From Microvirga sesbaniae (lineage in GTDB: Bacteria > Pseudomonadota > Alphaproteobacteria > Rhizobiales > Beijerinckiaceae), in assembly GCF_025460805.1 (NCBI RefSeq), contig NZ_JAMXFJ010000011.1, positions 62,001 to 126,000 on the forward strand: DNA of 64,000 nt, read 5' to 3'. The notes below the pieces were generated by a model. It saw only the letters and a list, made by a program, of their open reading frames with translations. It was not told the DNA's origin and searched no databases. This document shows positions 17,936 to 27,072 of this stretch, one piece after another. The position numbers and the translations under genes were made by a program. How positions within the stretch are numbered: position 1 is the stretch's first letter; the number at the start of each line of letters is the position of its first letter.

Positions 17936-20680
17936 CTAGAGAATGTCCCGGAGGCTCCGCGCCAGCTCTAGCATGCTGTAGGGCTTCCTCAGCCAGCCCG
18001 CCTCGGTCGCCTGTCCGCGCCGCACCACGTCCGGCTCGGCATAGCCGGAGGTGAATAGCACCTTCATCCCGGGTCGTCGGGCCTGCACAGCCTCGGCCAG
18101 GTCGCTGCCGGTCATGCCACCGGGCATCACCATGTCGGTGAACAGCAGATCGACCTCAGGATGCTGATCGAGCAGCCCCAACGCCGCCGTGCCATTGGCC
18201 GCATCCAGCACGCGGTACCCGAGGTTCTGCAGGCGGGTGATGGTCATCCGGCGCACCCGCGGTTCGTCCTCCACCAGCAGCACGGTTTCGCCCTGCCCGC
18301 GGAAGGTTTCCATTGGCGTCTCGGTCTCGCACGCCTCTGAAGACTTCTCCGGAGCCGCGGCGCGCGGCAGGTACATGCGAATGGTGGTGCCATGGCCGGG
18401 CTCGCTGTAAATCGTCACATGCCCGCCGGACTGCTTGACGAAGCCGTAAACCATCGACAGACCCAGTCCGCTGCCGGCGCCCACCTCCTTGGTGGTGAAG
18501 AACGGCTCAAAGGCCCGCTCCTGCACCTCCTGGGACATGCCCCTCCCCGTATCTGTGACGGCGATCAGCACGTAGCGGCCGGCCCGGACCTCCGGATGCA
18601 GCCGGGCGTAGTCCACCTCGAGCTCCGTGTTTTCGGCGGTGATCGCTAGCCGGCCGCCGTCGGGCATGGCATCGCGGGCATTGATCGCCAGGTTCAGGAT
18701 GGCGCTTTGCAACTGGCTCGGATCAACCAGAACCGGCCATAGATCATTGTCCGACCGGCTCCGCACCCCGACCGTCTCGCCCAGGGTACGCCGCAGCAGC
18801 GGGGTCATGTCCCCCAGCAGGTCACCAACGTCGGTAAACTTGGGCTGCAGCGGCTGCCTCCGCCCGAAGGCAAGCAGGCGCTCGGTGAGCTCGGCACCAT
18901 GCGTTGCCGTCGCGCAGGCCTCTCGTACCAGCTCCAGCTGACGCTCATCGGTCAGCTGCATCTCCAGCATCTCCAGATTGCCGAGGATAACGGTGAGCAG
19001 GTTGTTGAAGTCATGCGCGATCCCGCCGGTCAACTGTCCCACCGCCTCCATTTTCTGCGCCTGCCGCAGTTCCTGTTCGATCTTCTGAGTGGCGGTGAGG
19101 TCACGGATGAAGCCCGTAAACAGATGCTGCCCGCCCACCTTCACCTCGCCCACGGCGAGCTCCATCGGGAAGACGCTGCCGTCCTTGCGCTGGCCGCTGA
19201 CCACTCGCCCGATGCCGATAATCCGTTTCTCGCCCGTGCGCAGGTAGCGTTCCAGATAATGGCCGTGCTCTTCTTGGTAGGGCGAGGGCATCAGCATGCT
19301 GATGTTTTGCCCGATCACCGCGTCGGCCGCGTAGCCGAACAGGGCCGCAGCCGAGCGGCTGAAGGACTCGACGACGCCCGCCTCGGTAATAGTGATCAGC
19401 GCCTCCGGCACTGTGTCCAGAATGGAATGGAGCCGCGCCTCACGCTCTTGGAGAGCCGCTTCCGAGCGCTTGCGCGTGGTGATGTCGACCGCAGCCGCGA
19501 TGGCTCCGACCACGGCGCCGCTCCGATTCCGCAGCGGCACGGCATTGTAGAGCAGGTGTATCCGCCGGCCGTCCTCGAAGCGGACCTCCCACTCCTCATT
19601 GCGCACCTCCACGCCTTGGATCGCACGCTGGAGCGGCACCTGATCCGGCGGGACCTCGACGCCATCTCGGAAGATGCAGGGGTGTGGCAGTTCGCGGGAA
19701 TGCGAGTCTGACACGCTGAAGACGAGGGGGACGTCGAGGAGCTCGGAGGCGAGCCGATTGGCTCTCACGTCGCACAAGTCGCGGTCATAGGTGAACCAGA
19801 CCGCCACCGGCGCGGTCTCGACGAGAGCCTCCCACTCCGTCGTCCGAGCTTGCAAGGCCGCCTCGGCGGCCTTGCGCTCCGACAGATTGAGTGCAAACAC
19901 GGCGAAGGAGCGGCCACCATTGACCGAAGCTAGCCTCAGGAGCACCGGGACGCGTTCGCCGTTTCGGAGATACTCCTTCTCGTACATGGACGAGATGCCA
20001 TAAGCGCGTGCCTCGGCGATCGCCCGCTCGTCGGCAGCGAGCCACTCGGGCGGCGTGATCTCGTCCCAGCGCACGCGGCCGGATAGGAGATCCTCCTGGG
20101 TGCGTCCGATCAGGTCGAGATAGGCCTTGTTGGCCTCGATCACCCGGCCGTCGGCATCCGCCAGGATCGCCCCAATGGGAATGGCCTCCAGTACGGTATG
20201 CAGCCGGGCCTCGCTTGTCCGTCGCACCTCCTCGGCCTGCTTGCGCTCGCTGATATCCTCGACAATCGACAGGCGATAGGTGTGCTCAGGGTTGGAGGAG
20301 GCCAGGGAGGAGGTCACGCGGACCCAGAGGGGTGTGCCATCCTTTCGCAAGTAGCGCTTTTCGATCCGGTAGCTGGGGATCTCGCCGGCCAAGAGTTGCG
20401 CGGCAAGCGTCCGCACCCGCGGCAGGTCCTCGGGATGAATGACCTCCTCAAAGCTGCGCCCGGTCAGCTCATCCTGGGTGTAGCCGAGCATGGCGCACAC
20501 AGCGGCATTCACATCGAGCAGCACGCCGTTCGCGTCCACCAGTTCGATGCCCACGGCCGCTTGGTCGAACACCAGCTGGAGACGCTCCGGATAGGGCTGC
20601 CCATGGCGAGAGCCATCAGCCGGATCGTTCAGTCTCCCAGCGGAGGATAATGATGGTTGTCCTCTGCCACTCTGGGGCAT
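17936..20680 (-). CDS. Four-PAS hybrid histidine kinase with FixL-like haem PAS and C-terminal receiver
   Basis: Counting from the ATG at 20680 (914 residues), four PAS domains lie at about 30-150, 155-275, 280-405 and 410-535. A dimerisation/phosphoacceptor part follows ([12 protein letters not shown], His556), then an HATPase domain (Asn667; [15 protein letters not shown]) and a receiver ([10 protein letters not shown], Asp849). The fourth PAS matches the oxygen-sensing PAS of FixL closely. His472 is where FixL has its haem ligand His200, and Arg478 and Arg492 fall at the exact spacing of Arg206 and Arg220. The segment [20 protein letters not shown] is nearly FixL sequence. There is no transmembrane helix, so it should be cytoplasmic. 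The target of its receiver is unknown; the FNR-like and OmpR-like genes are close by. Confidence 0.93.
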   Translation of the reverse strand: MPQSGRGQPSLSSAGRLNDPADGSRHGQPYPERLQLVFDQAAVGIELVDANGVLLDVNAAVCAMLGYTQDELTGRSFEEVIHPEDLPRVRTLAAQLLAGEIPSYRIEKRYLRKDGTPLWVRVTSSLASSNPEHTYRLSIVEDISERKQAEEVRRTSEARLHTVLEAIPIGAILADADGRVIEANKAYLDLIGRTQEDLLSGRVRWDEITPPEWLAADERAIAEARAYGISSMYEKEYLRNGERVPVLLRLASVNGGRSFAVFALNLSERKAAEAALQARTTEWEALVETAPVAVWFTYDRDLCDVRANRLASELLDVPLVFSVSDSHSRELPHPCIFRDGVEVPPDQVPLQRAIQGVEVRNEEWEVRFEDGRRIHLLYNAVPLRNRSGAVVGAIAAAVDITTRKRSEAALQEREARLHSILDTVPEALITITEAGVVESFSRSAAALFGYAADAVIGQNISMLMPSPYQEEHGHYLERYLRTGEKRIIGIGRVVSGQRKDGSVFPMELAVGEVKVGGQHLFTGFIRDLTATQKIEQELRQAQKMEAVGQLTGGIAHDFNNLLTVILGNLEMLEMQLTDERQLELVREACATATHGAELTERLLAFGRRQPLQPKFTDVGDLLGDMTPLLRRTLGETVGVRSRSDNDLWPVLVDPSQLQSAILNLAINARDAMPDGGRLAITAENTELEVDYARLHPEVRAGRYVLIAVTDTGRGMSQEVQERAFEPFFTTKEVGAGSGLGLSMVYGFVKQSGGHVTIYSEPGHGTTIRMYLPRAAAPEKSSEACETETPMETFRGQGETVLLVEDEPRVRRMTITRLQNLGYRVLDAANGTAALGLLDQHPEVDLLFTDMVMPGGMTGSDLAEAVQARRPGMKVLFTSGYAEPDVVRRGQATEAGWLRKPYSMLELARSLRDIL

Positions 20681-20826
20681 AGACCTGATCCTTGACACCT
20701 CTCCGAGCTGTTCGGGGCGAAAACCAACCTTCGTCTCCCGAGTGGACCACCGGAGGCTAAGCGGGCCTCGGGACCGGATAGACTGTTGGGAGACGGCCGT
20801 GGCTCACCCCGCCAGAATGCCGCTGG

Positions 20827-21153
20827 TTAATCAGCCTTCCGGCCCCAACCGGAAGAATGAGCCACAAAGGTCAAACCGTCGATGACTTTTATCAATTCCC
20901 TCAGAGCCAACGAATCGGGACCGAGACAAGGCATCGGGCGCCTAACCTCAATGGGAGCCCTGCCGACAAAGCGCTTGGTGATCTGGAGCAGGCGAACGCC
21001 ACCCAACCGGACACCGTGCTTGGCGGCCGTCAAGTCGAAGGTGGGCAGAGGCATGTCACTTTGATGCAAGGTGCCGACGTATTCCCACGCAAACCGCTCC
21101 AGCGATGCGGGAAGTAGGCGACCCGTCGGCGTGACGCAACACGGATCTGGCAC
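20827..21153 (-). CDS. Possible hypothetical protein
   Basis: An open frame of up to 108 residues lies alone between the kinase and the secreted-protein gene. It would start with GTG at 21153, or with ATG at 21054 giving about 75 residues. The composition is ordinary for a small soluble protein (LPTFDLTAAKHGVRLGGVRL). No family was recognised and no good ribosome binding site was seen. It is listed because nothing else explains the 540-base gap. Confidence 0.3.
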   Translation of the reverse strand: MPDPCCVTPTGRLLPASLERFAWEYVGTLHQSDMPLPTFDLTAAKHGVRLGGVRLLQITKRFVGRAPIEVRRPMPCLGPDSLALRELIKVIDGLTFVAHSSGWGRKAD

Positions 21154-21225
21154 CAGCTTGCGCCGGAACAGGTTGGAGTTGGTCTCAAAGTCTGGTTCGA
21201 CCCGTTTCGCTGTTCGTCTGGCAGT

Positions 21226-21522
21226 TCACGGCTGGTCCCCATTTATGATTGTTGCAGTGTGTTTGATCTCAATGCAGTAGGGGACGCGCCGAATGACCAA
21301 GCCGTCGTGGTCGTTCCAGAGCGTGACCTGAACCAAGGGGCAGGTCAAACCCTCTTTCGGGATGGATTCCGGCATAGTTTCGGGAGATGATCGTGCGGTG
21401 ACGGAGACACCTCCAGCTTCCACAGGGTCCGGGTGAGCCAACGATGCCGGGCTGATCGCCAGTGCGGCGAGGATGGTGATGGCGGCAATGCCTGTCGCGC
21501 CAGGGTGCCGGTTATGTCTCAT
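21226..21522 (-). CDS. Small secreted protein coupled to the FNR-like gene
   Basis: The 98-residue product has an N-terminal signal peptide (GIAAITILAALAISPASLA, cleavage likely before HPDP). The mature part is about 65 residues with two cysteines (CPLV and PYCIE) that could form a disulfide. The ATG at 21522 shares its A with the stop codon of the FNR-like gene (TGATG), so it is probably translated with it. Function is unknown; a periplasmic protein coupled to a Crp/FNR regulator is unusual. Confidence 0.6.
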   Translation of the reverse strand: MRHNRHPGATGIAAITILAALAISPASLAHPDPVEAGGVSVTARSSPETMPESIPKEGLTCPLVQVTLWNDHDGLVIRRVPYCIEIKHTATIINGDQP

Positions 21523-22283
21523 CAGTGCGACCACGCGATTGCCTGCTTGAGGCCGGCCTGCGCTTCCGAGGGCTCGCCGAGTGCATCCAACTCACCAGCA
21601 AGCTCCTGCAGAGCGCCCATCCGCCGCAGAACCACCCTGTGGCGTCCCTCCAGCGCAATCAGTCCGTCCCGCTTGAACTTCGAAATGACCCGGCAGATGG
21701 TCTCGATGGTAAGGCCGAGATAATCAGCTATGTCCTGACGGGTCATTGGCAGGTCGATGGCCACCGGCCGCTTCTGGTCCATCCCAGTCCGGCGCACCGC
21801 CGAGACCAGGAAGTGGGCCATCCGCTCCTCGGCTCCCAGCTGCCCCAGAACGATGATATGCCGCTGGGCCGCTTCCATCTCCTCGAAAATCTTAGTCAGG
21901 AGGAGAGGCTGGAGGTGCTCGGCTCCCTCTACCATGGCTTGAATGCGGGCGCGACGGAGCCGGCGCAGCCGCACGGGCGTGACGGCCTCGGCGCTGTAAC
22001 TGTAGTTGGTCTGGCAGGAGAACCCGAGCATCTCGCCGGCGAACCTGAAGCCCATGATGGCGCGCCGCCCGTCGGGCAGGATACGGTAGAGGCGCACGCA
22101 GCCCTCGGTGATCTGGAAAAGGTCGCAGGCCGCGTCGCCCTCCCAGAACACCCCCTCCCCGGCGGCGAATTTATCCGTCGGCTGGGAAGCAAAAAGGTTC
22201 TCCAAGGTCAGTGCCTCCGACGGGAGACCGATTGGCCTGGAAACGACACTGCCAGCCGAGGAATCGGGGTAAGAGACGTACAT
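21522..22283 (-). CDS. Crp/FNR family transcriptional regulator (FixK-like)
   Basis: This 253-residue protein has a cNMP-binding-like beta barrel (about 30-150), a dimer helix, and a C-terminal winged helix with LPMTRQDIADYLGLTIETICRVISKF. The recognition helix E-T-I-C-R differs from the usual E-T-I-S-R of FNR/FixK by Ser to Cys. The Glu and Arg that read TTGA-N6-TCAA sites are kept. The N-terminal [4Fe-4S] cysteine cluster of FNR is absent, as in FixK proteins, so oxygen control would be indirect. Three cysteines (in AACDLF, EGCVRL and FSCQTN) are scattered in the sensor domain. TTGA-N6-TCAA motifs occur before several genes in the window. Start taken as the ATG at 22283. Confidence 0.9.
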   Translation of the reverse strand: MYVSYPDSSAGSVVSRPIGLPSEALTLENLFASQPTDKFAAGEGVFWEGDAACDLFQITEGCVRLYRILPDGRRAIMGFRFAGEMLGFSCQTNYSYSAEAVTPVRLRRLRRARIQAMVEGAEHLQPLLLTKIFEEMEAAQRHIIVLGQLGAEERMAHFLVSAVRRTGMDQKRPVAIDLPMTRQDIADYLGLTIETICRVISKFKRDGLIALEGRHRVVLRRMGALQELAGELDALGEPSEAQAGLKQAIAWSH

Positions 22284-22577
22284 GCTGAGCTCCAGTCATC
22301 GGCTTCGAATGATCGAGACTAAAGCAAGCGATTGTCACACCCATGCCGTGGATCTGTGCAATTATGTGCCCGGTTGTAACGGATCGTAACAGAGATTTGG
22401 AGCCAGAAAGCCAGCGAACATCCATTAGGGATATTTGCTGACCAAAGCCCGGCTGAATCTTCAGCGGGCAGTCAGCAGCTGGGCTGTGGCAATTTGGGAG
22501 AGTTCCCAGGTCTCGGGGGCATCCGGTAATGTAACGGTACCAACGTCAAGAGCAACGCAACTCATGGACCTTGGCCG

Positions 22578-23318
22578 GTGACAACAGACGCGCCGCATAT
22601 TCTCATCGTTGATGACGACGCCAAAATCTGCCAGATGCTCACCCGCTATCTGACCGACGAGGGCTTTCAGGTCAGCTCGGCCGCAAATGGCGCGGCTATG
22701 CGGGAGTGCCTGGCCTGCACGAAGATTGACCTGGTGCTCCTGGATCTTGTCTTGCCCGGAGACGACGGGCTCCAGCTGGCGCGGGAGATCGGGGTGCAGT
22801 CAAGCAATCCCAGAGCGGGGATCATCATGCTGACCGGTCGGTCTGATATGGTCGACATGGTAGTCGGTCTTGAGTTCGGCGCGGACGATTATATCGCCAA
22901 GCCATTTCACCTGCGGGAGGTCCTTGCCCGGATTAGGAGCGTCTTGCGCCGGATCCAGCCCACCGCGCCGACAGAACCAAGCCCGAGCCCAGCATCGGGT
23001 GCCGGCGAGGTGATCCAATTTGATGGCTGGCGGTTGGACATAGGGCGGCGGGAGCTGAAGGCGCCGAACGGCTCCGAGATCGCGCTCACCACCGGCGAGT
23101 TCGATCTCCTGGCGACCTTCGCGACGCATCCGGGCCGGGTGCTTAACCGCGACCAGTTGATGGACCTGACCCGCGGCCGTCACTGGGAGGCCGTCGATCG
23201 CTCGATTGATGCTCAAGTGGCACGCTTGCGGCGCAAGATCGAGCCCGATCCTAAGCATCCCGCACTCGTCAAGTCGGTGCGGGGAGTGGGATACGTGTTC
23301 ACCGCCCGCATCCAGTAG
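22578..23318 (+). CDS. OmpR-family response regulator
   Basis: The 246-residue protein has a receiver domain (about 6-120) with the acidic pocket VDDD, the phosphorylation site LLDLVLPG (Asp56), the switch Thr in MLTG and the Lys in AKPF. A PhoB/OmpR winged-helix DNA-binding domain follows (about 148-243, LTTGEFDLLATF...SVRGVGYVF). The start is the GTG at 22578; no ATG fits. It is divergent from the FNR-like gene and lies near the hybrid kinase, but no separate kinase gene is adjacent. The hybrid kinase's receiver is C-terminal, so a further phosphorelay protein would be needed to link them. Confidence 0.92.
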   Translation: MTTDAPHILIVDDDAKICQMLTRYLTDEGFQVSSAANGAAMRECLACTKIDLVLLDLVLPGDDGLQLAREIGVQSSNPRAGIIMLTGRSDMVDMVVGLEFGADDYIAKPFHLREVLARIRSVLRRIQPTAPTEPSPSPASGAGEVIQFDGWRLDIGRRELKAPNGSEIALTTGEFDLLATFATHPGRVLNRDQLMDLTRGRHWEAVDRSIDAQVARLRRKIEPDPKHPALVKSVRGVGYVFTARIQ

Positions 23319-23569
23319 AGCAGGCTCAGGGGCGAAAGCTTCCCGGTCGGCTCCTTATCGCGCCTTAACGTCGATCCGGATTTCCTGCTTGGCCTCCTCA
23401 CCCTTTGGCAGGACACCAGTCAGGGGACCACTTTTGAAGCTCCCTCAATCGTGTCGCATATGCCCTCAGGCAGGCAGAAGGAGTGCTGGAACCGACCGTA
23501 CGATCGACGGACATGTGACAGAGTTCTCGTCCAGCCCCGGTATCGCGGCCGTGATCTCGTATCCCTCTG

Positions 23570-24445
23570 CTACCGGTAAGCAATCCAGTCCTCTGGTGCT
23601 CCCACCGTGAGGTGGATTGTCCGGGTGGGCGCTTGGCGCCCGAGCTGGACCAGGCGACGTTTGTGGTAAACTGACCTTTTGGCCCAAGCTGCTGTGACCC
23701 GAGCTTTGCTTGCTATTGCAACAGCGTGCTTCCGCTTGCTGAGGCTGACGTGATTGCTCCGTCGATTGGCCGCCGTGGCCGCGCGCCGTGTATGCTTGCG
23801 CTGAAGAAGGTCCTTTTGTCCCTGAATGGACGCGCCGTCGGCTAGTTCATCCAGGAACGCAAACCCAGCCCCGACGGCGGCGAGATGTTGGCGAGCCCTT
23901 CGGCAGTACTCAACGCTCAGGGCGCTCATCCTGTCGGAGCCGTGCCCGGCGCGGTACTTCATCAACGCGCGACACAGGTCGCCACCGGCCAGCCGCCAAG
24001 CTTTAGCCAGGTACCCCACGCCGTATCGGAGATTGGTTTTCGGTTCGGCCAATTCAGCGGAGGTTCCTTGAAACCCGAGCAGCGCGGCTGTCTTGGGTCT
24101 CACCTGCATGAGCCCCACCTCGCCGACGCTCCCGACGACAGTCGGATCGTACCGGCTCTCGATCCGCACCACAGCATCAACGAGCGCTGGTGGCACACCG
24201 TGGGCTGCAGCTTCCTCAGCAATAACCGGAAGATACGCCGGCCGAGCCCTTAGGGCGCCGGAGGAAAGCTCAACTTTCAGAAAATCAGATGTTTTGATCG
24301 GCTCGATGTCCGGTGGAAGTGGAAGGGATGCAAGCTGGAGGTCAACGTCAATTTCGGCTGCGTTGAAGTCGGGCTGAGCTGAGCCTGATCTCGCGAACAA
24401 TATTAGGAAGACAGTCGCATACGCAAGATGACGCAAACTGAACAT
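23570..24445 (-). CDS. Lytic transglycosylase, SLT domain
   Basis: The 291-residue protein has a signal peptide (up to about GSAQP) and a catalytic SLT domain at about 75-185. It shows RIESRYDP with the catalytic Glu (about 96), GLMQVRPKTA, and NLRYGVGYL, all typical of Slt70/MltE-like enzymes that cleave peptidoglycan glycan strands. The C-terminal 90 residues are very basic (KRKHAVAIASKARV), perhaps a cell-wall-binding tail. The ATG at 24445 was used because GAGGGA precedes it; a TTG at 24451 is also in frame. Periplasmic; could act in wall remodelling or secretion. Confidence 0.88.
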   Translation of the reverse strand: MFSLRHLAYATVFLILFARSGSAQPDFNAAEIDVDLQLASLPLPPDIEPIKTSDFLKVELSSGALRARPAYLPVIAEEAAAHGVPPALVDAVVRIESRYDPTVVGSVGEVGLMQVRPKTAALLGFQGTSAELAEPKTNLRYGVGYLAKAWRLAGGDLCRALMKYRAGHGSDRMSALSVEYCRRARQHLAAVGAGFAFLDELADGASIQGQKDLLQRKHTRRAATAANRRSNHVSLSKRKHAVAIASKARVTAAWAKRSVYHKRRLVQLGRQAPTRTIHLTVGAPEDWIAYR

Positions 24446-25666
24446 TGCCAAAGTCCCTCAGGGCCGGCCGGTTACTCAGCTTTTCCGAAAAATGTTGAGG
24501 GATCGTTTACGCTCGTCCGCCAGGGCAGGAGCACGGCCGGACCGTCGCATTGCCGGTCTTTCCCACATGACTGACGACGATGGTCGTGCCTCCGGCCCGA
24601 TGCATCTTCACATTCGTTGGCAACCCGTCCATGAGCTCTCATGCCATGCCGAGCGCCGAATGCACTGCGGCATGGCATGGCGATTTGGCAGTACTGATCG
24701 CCTCCGGTGACGATGCGGCGACGTAAAACGCAGCTGGCTGTTAGAGCCGAATAGAGACATCAATGAGTTGCCTGTCACACTGATTGCTGTGTGGGGTCGT
24801 CCGACCCCTCCGCCTTGTCGCCGAAGGGTAGGTGCTGCGCCGGCTGCCATGGATCGATAGGCTGGCTTCTTCTCGGCGTTGGGCGCCGTCTAGGAGGGCT
24901 CGACCGGCCTCATTAGATCAAGTCCGCTGCCGCTTTCCGATGGAGATCATCCTGCTGTGCGTGCGTCGATACTGCAGATTTAGGATCAGCCGCCGCAATT
25001 TAGAAGCTGACTTCGTCGGACCCACGCGTCGCGTTGATCCCCGTGCGCACCGGTGGGGCCGGGAACATTGCAAATTCCTGCCGGAATTTTGATTTTTCTC
25101 AAGGAGGGGGATCGCAGGGTATGTAGGATTGCATCAGGTCTCAATGACCCGTTTCTCCCTCTGGACCTGCTCCCTCCCGATCCTGCCGGCGAGGGAGTTC
25201 CTTTGGACGCTAGAGCAACGTGCGAGAACGCGGATAGGGAGCCACAGTTTGATTATCTTTCGACGCACGATGCTGTAGCCTTGCAGAGGATACATGGCTC
25301 ATGGGCTTGGAAGCGGGAGATGGGTTTGCCAGCGCCATCGCGAGTACCGCTCCCTGGAGCCTCGCCCTCCCCTGCTCTGCCCAATTCCGCTTTCGTGGGA
25401 GTGGATGAGTCCGGCGCCGGACCGGAGAGCCGAGTAGTTTCAGCATCGGCAACTTAACGATTCTGTTTGCCTTGTGAGAGCTTTGGATGCGAGGGATCTA
25501 ACAGATTTTCGATGGCTTAGGATCGTGGGGTGCCCTGAGGAGAGCTCTTACGTGCTTGAATTGACGGTGCCACAAAACCTGAAGGGAGGGATTTCGCTCC
25601 TCTGCACTATTGAGGCTCGTCTCGTGGACGACGGTCCCCGCCCGCTTGACAATGAGGTGCAAGATA
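24446..25666. other. Long gene-poor region
   Basis: About 1.2 kb without a convincing gene. Short open frames are present on both strands but lack family resemblance and ribosome binding sites. It contains a perfect 12-bp inverted repeat at 24640-24679. Base composition is more mixed than in neighbouring genes. It may hold decayed genes or unrecognised small RNAs. Confidence 0.5.
24640..24679. repeat. 12-bp perfect inverted repeat (hairpin)
   Basis: CATGCCATGCCG at 24640-24651 and its exact reverse complement at 24668-24679 are separated by 16 bases. No U-tract follows. It could be an RNA hairpin, an operator or a remnant of a mobile-element end. Confidence 0.5.
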
Positions 25667-26155
25667 ATGACGAAAATACTCTCTACAACAGCTTTAGCAG
25701 CGGCATGCCTTATCGGGATCCCAGCCCAGGCTGAAGTCGTCGGGAAGGTTCGGACCGATTGGGTCGGCAACGACATCGTGATCGAGGCCATTCAGGACCC
25801 CAAGGTCCAGGGCGTGACCTGCCACCTGACCTATTTCGAGCGCAGCCTGATTGACCGGCTGCAGCAGGGGAACTGGTTCGAAGATCCGTCCAACTCGGCC
25901 ATCGCCTGTCAAACGACCGGACCAGTGACCATCGGCAACATCGACCTCGATCGTGCCGGCGAGGAGGTCTTTACCGAGAGCCGAAGCCTGATCTTCAAAA
26001 AGCTGGTGGTGAACCGCATCTATGACCGGCAGAACAACGCGCTGATTTACCTCGCTCATACCCGGCAGGTGCAACAAGGCAGTGCAAAGATGTCAATCTC
26101 GACCGTGCCTCTCTACACCACCCAGGCAACCTGGCTGAAAGGGCGCCCGCAGTAG
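25667..26155 (+). CDS. creA: CreA family periplasmic protein
   Basis: This 162-residue protein has a signal peptide (AALAAACLIGIPAQA, cleaved before EVVGKV). The mature domain matches CreA/DUF: DWVGNDIVIEAIQDPKVQGV, CHLTYFERS, CQTTGPV and SLIFKKLVVNRIYD. The two cysteines are likely disulfide-linked. CreA is widespread in proteobacteria, but its function is not known despite being encoded with the CreBC system in E. coli. The ATG at 25667 has GAGGTGC upstream. It stands alone. Confidence 0.9.
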   Translation: MTKILSTTALAAACLIGIPAQAEVVGKVRTDWVGNDIVIEAIQDPKVQGVTCHLTYFERSLIDRLQQGNWFEDPSNSAIACQTTGPVTIGNIDLDRAGEEVFTESRSLIFKKLVVNRIYDRQNNALIYLAHTRQVQQGSAKMSISTVPLYTTQATWLKGRPQ

Positions 26156-27072
26156 CGGTTCAGAGCAAAACCTGTCCTTCAGTTCGACAGAAATTGCCTC
26201 GGCGGATGGGTTGATGAATGTTACGCATGCCGGGCTGATTTGCACCTGCTCATATGACGCTCGCACCTGCGGGCGGGTTGGTGTGACATCTCATCAACAA
26301 TATAGGCGCGGTAAACATGACAGTTCGGGACTAGGCTGTTCATGGCGCACCTCCCGTGCGAAGAGCGCGTGGAGGGGGCGGATCGCGCCTCAGGCCGCTT
26401 GTCCAGCTGGGATAAACTAATATTAACATATGTTAGTACATGGCGTCACTGCTGTTAGAAGCGGCTATTGTGACTTCAACCAACCTAACGGCAAAGCTTT
26501 CGTTGCCCTTTATAGCCAACTCCAAAGGGTAGTGACGATAAGGCGGACAAGTTTGCAAACAGTCGTTAAGTTCCGGTTCCGAGATATTGCGCGGAACCGC
26601 TCGCCAATGGTCTTCTCCCGGAGCAGGAGGCCCAATGCGATCATGGAAATCAATGCCCCTCGACAACTCAAGTAGAATCCATTGAGTTTGCAGGCATGAA
26701 TACTGCTTTGCTAGTTATTTGGAGGCCACCCGGGGCGGGTGTGGCCATGCCTCCGGCATCTGAACGCCGTACGTGATGACCGCTGGTCCTGAGGTGTGGC
26801 ATTGCAGACGGTGAGACGATCCCATCCCCCACGTTTGCTCGCTTCCTGTGACCGCCTGGCCAACTTGACGGTATTTTTGCCGCGCGGCACAGTTGTACCG
26901 CGTCTGATCGCCTCCGCGAGGTGGGTGTCGACGATCCGATCGTGGTCATTCTGTTGGTGGCCGCGTCAAGCTCGGCCGAGACAGGGCGGCGTAGCGACTG
27001 TCCGACCGCTCCGACATCGTAGGGTTGACGGCAGTCCACCCTGCGAGACCCCCAGCAGGAGGTAGGTCCACG
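26156..27072. other. Gene-poor region with a 12-bp palindrome
   Basis: No convincing gene was found in about 0.9 kb. A short frame on the minus strand (26433-26666) and antisense extensions of the patatin gene were considered and rejected. The only clear structure is the palindrome at 26424-26435. The last bases carry the ribosome binding site AGGAGGT of the patatin-like gene. Confidence 0.45.
26424..26435. promoter_or_regulatory. Perfect palindrome TAACATATGTTA
   Basis: A 12-bp perfect palindrome in AT-rich surroundings (CTAATAT...TTAGTAC). It may be an operator for a dimeric regulator, but no adjacent target start codon was identified. Confidence 0.25.

Noticed and set aside
26433..26666. 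77-codon minus-strand frame near the palindrome
   Set aside because: No family and no ribosome binding site; the region is otherwise non-coding.
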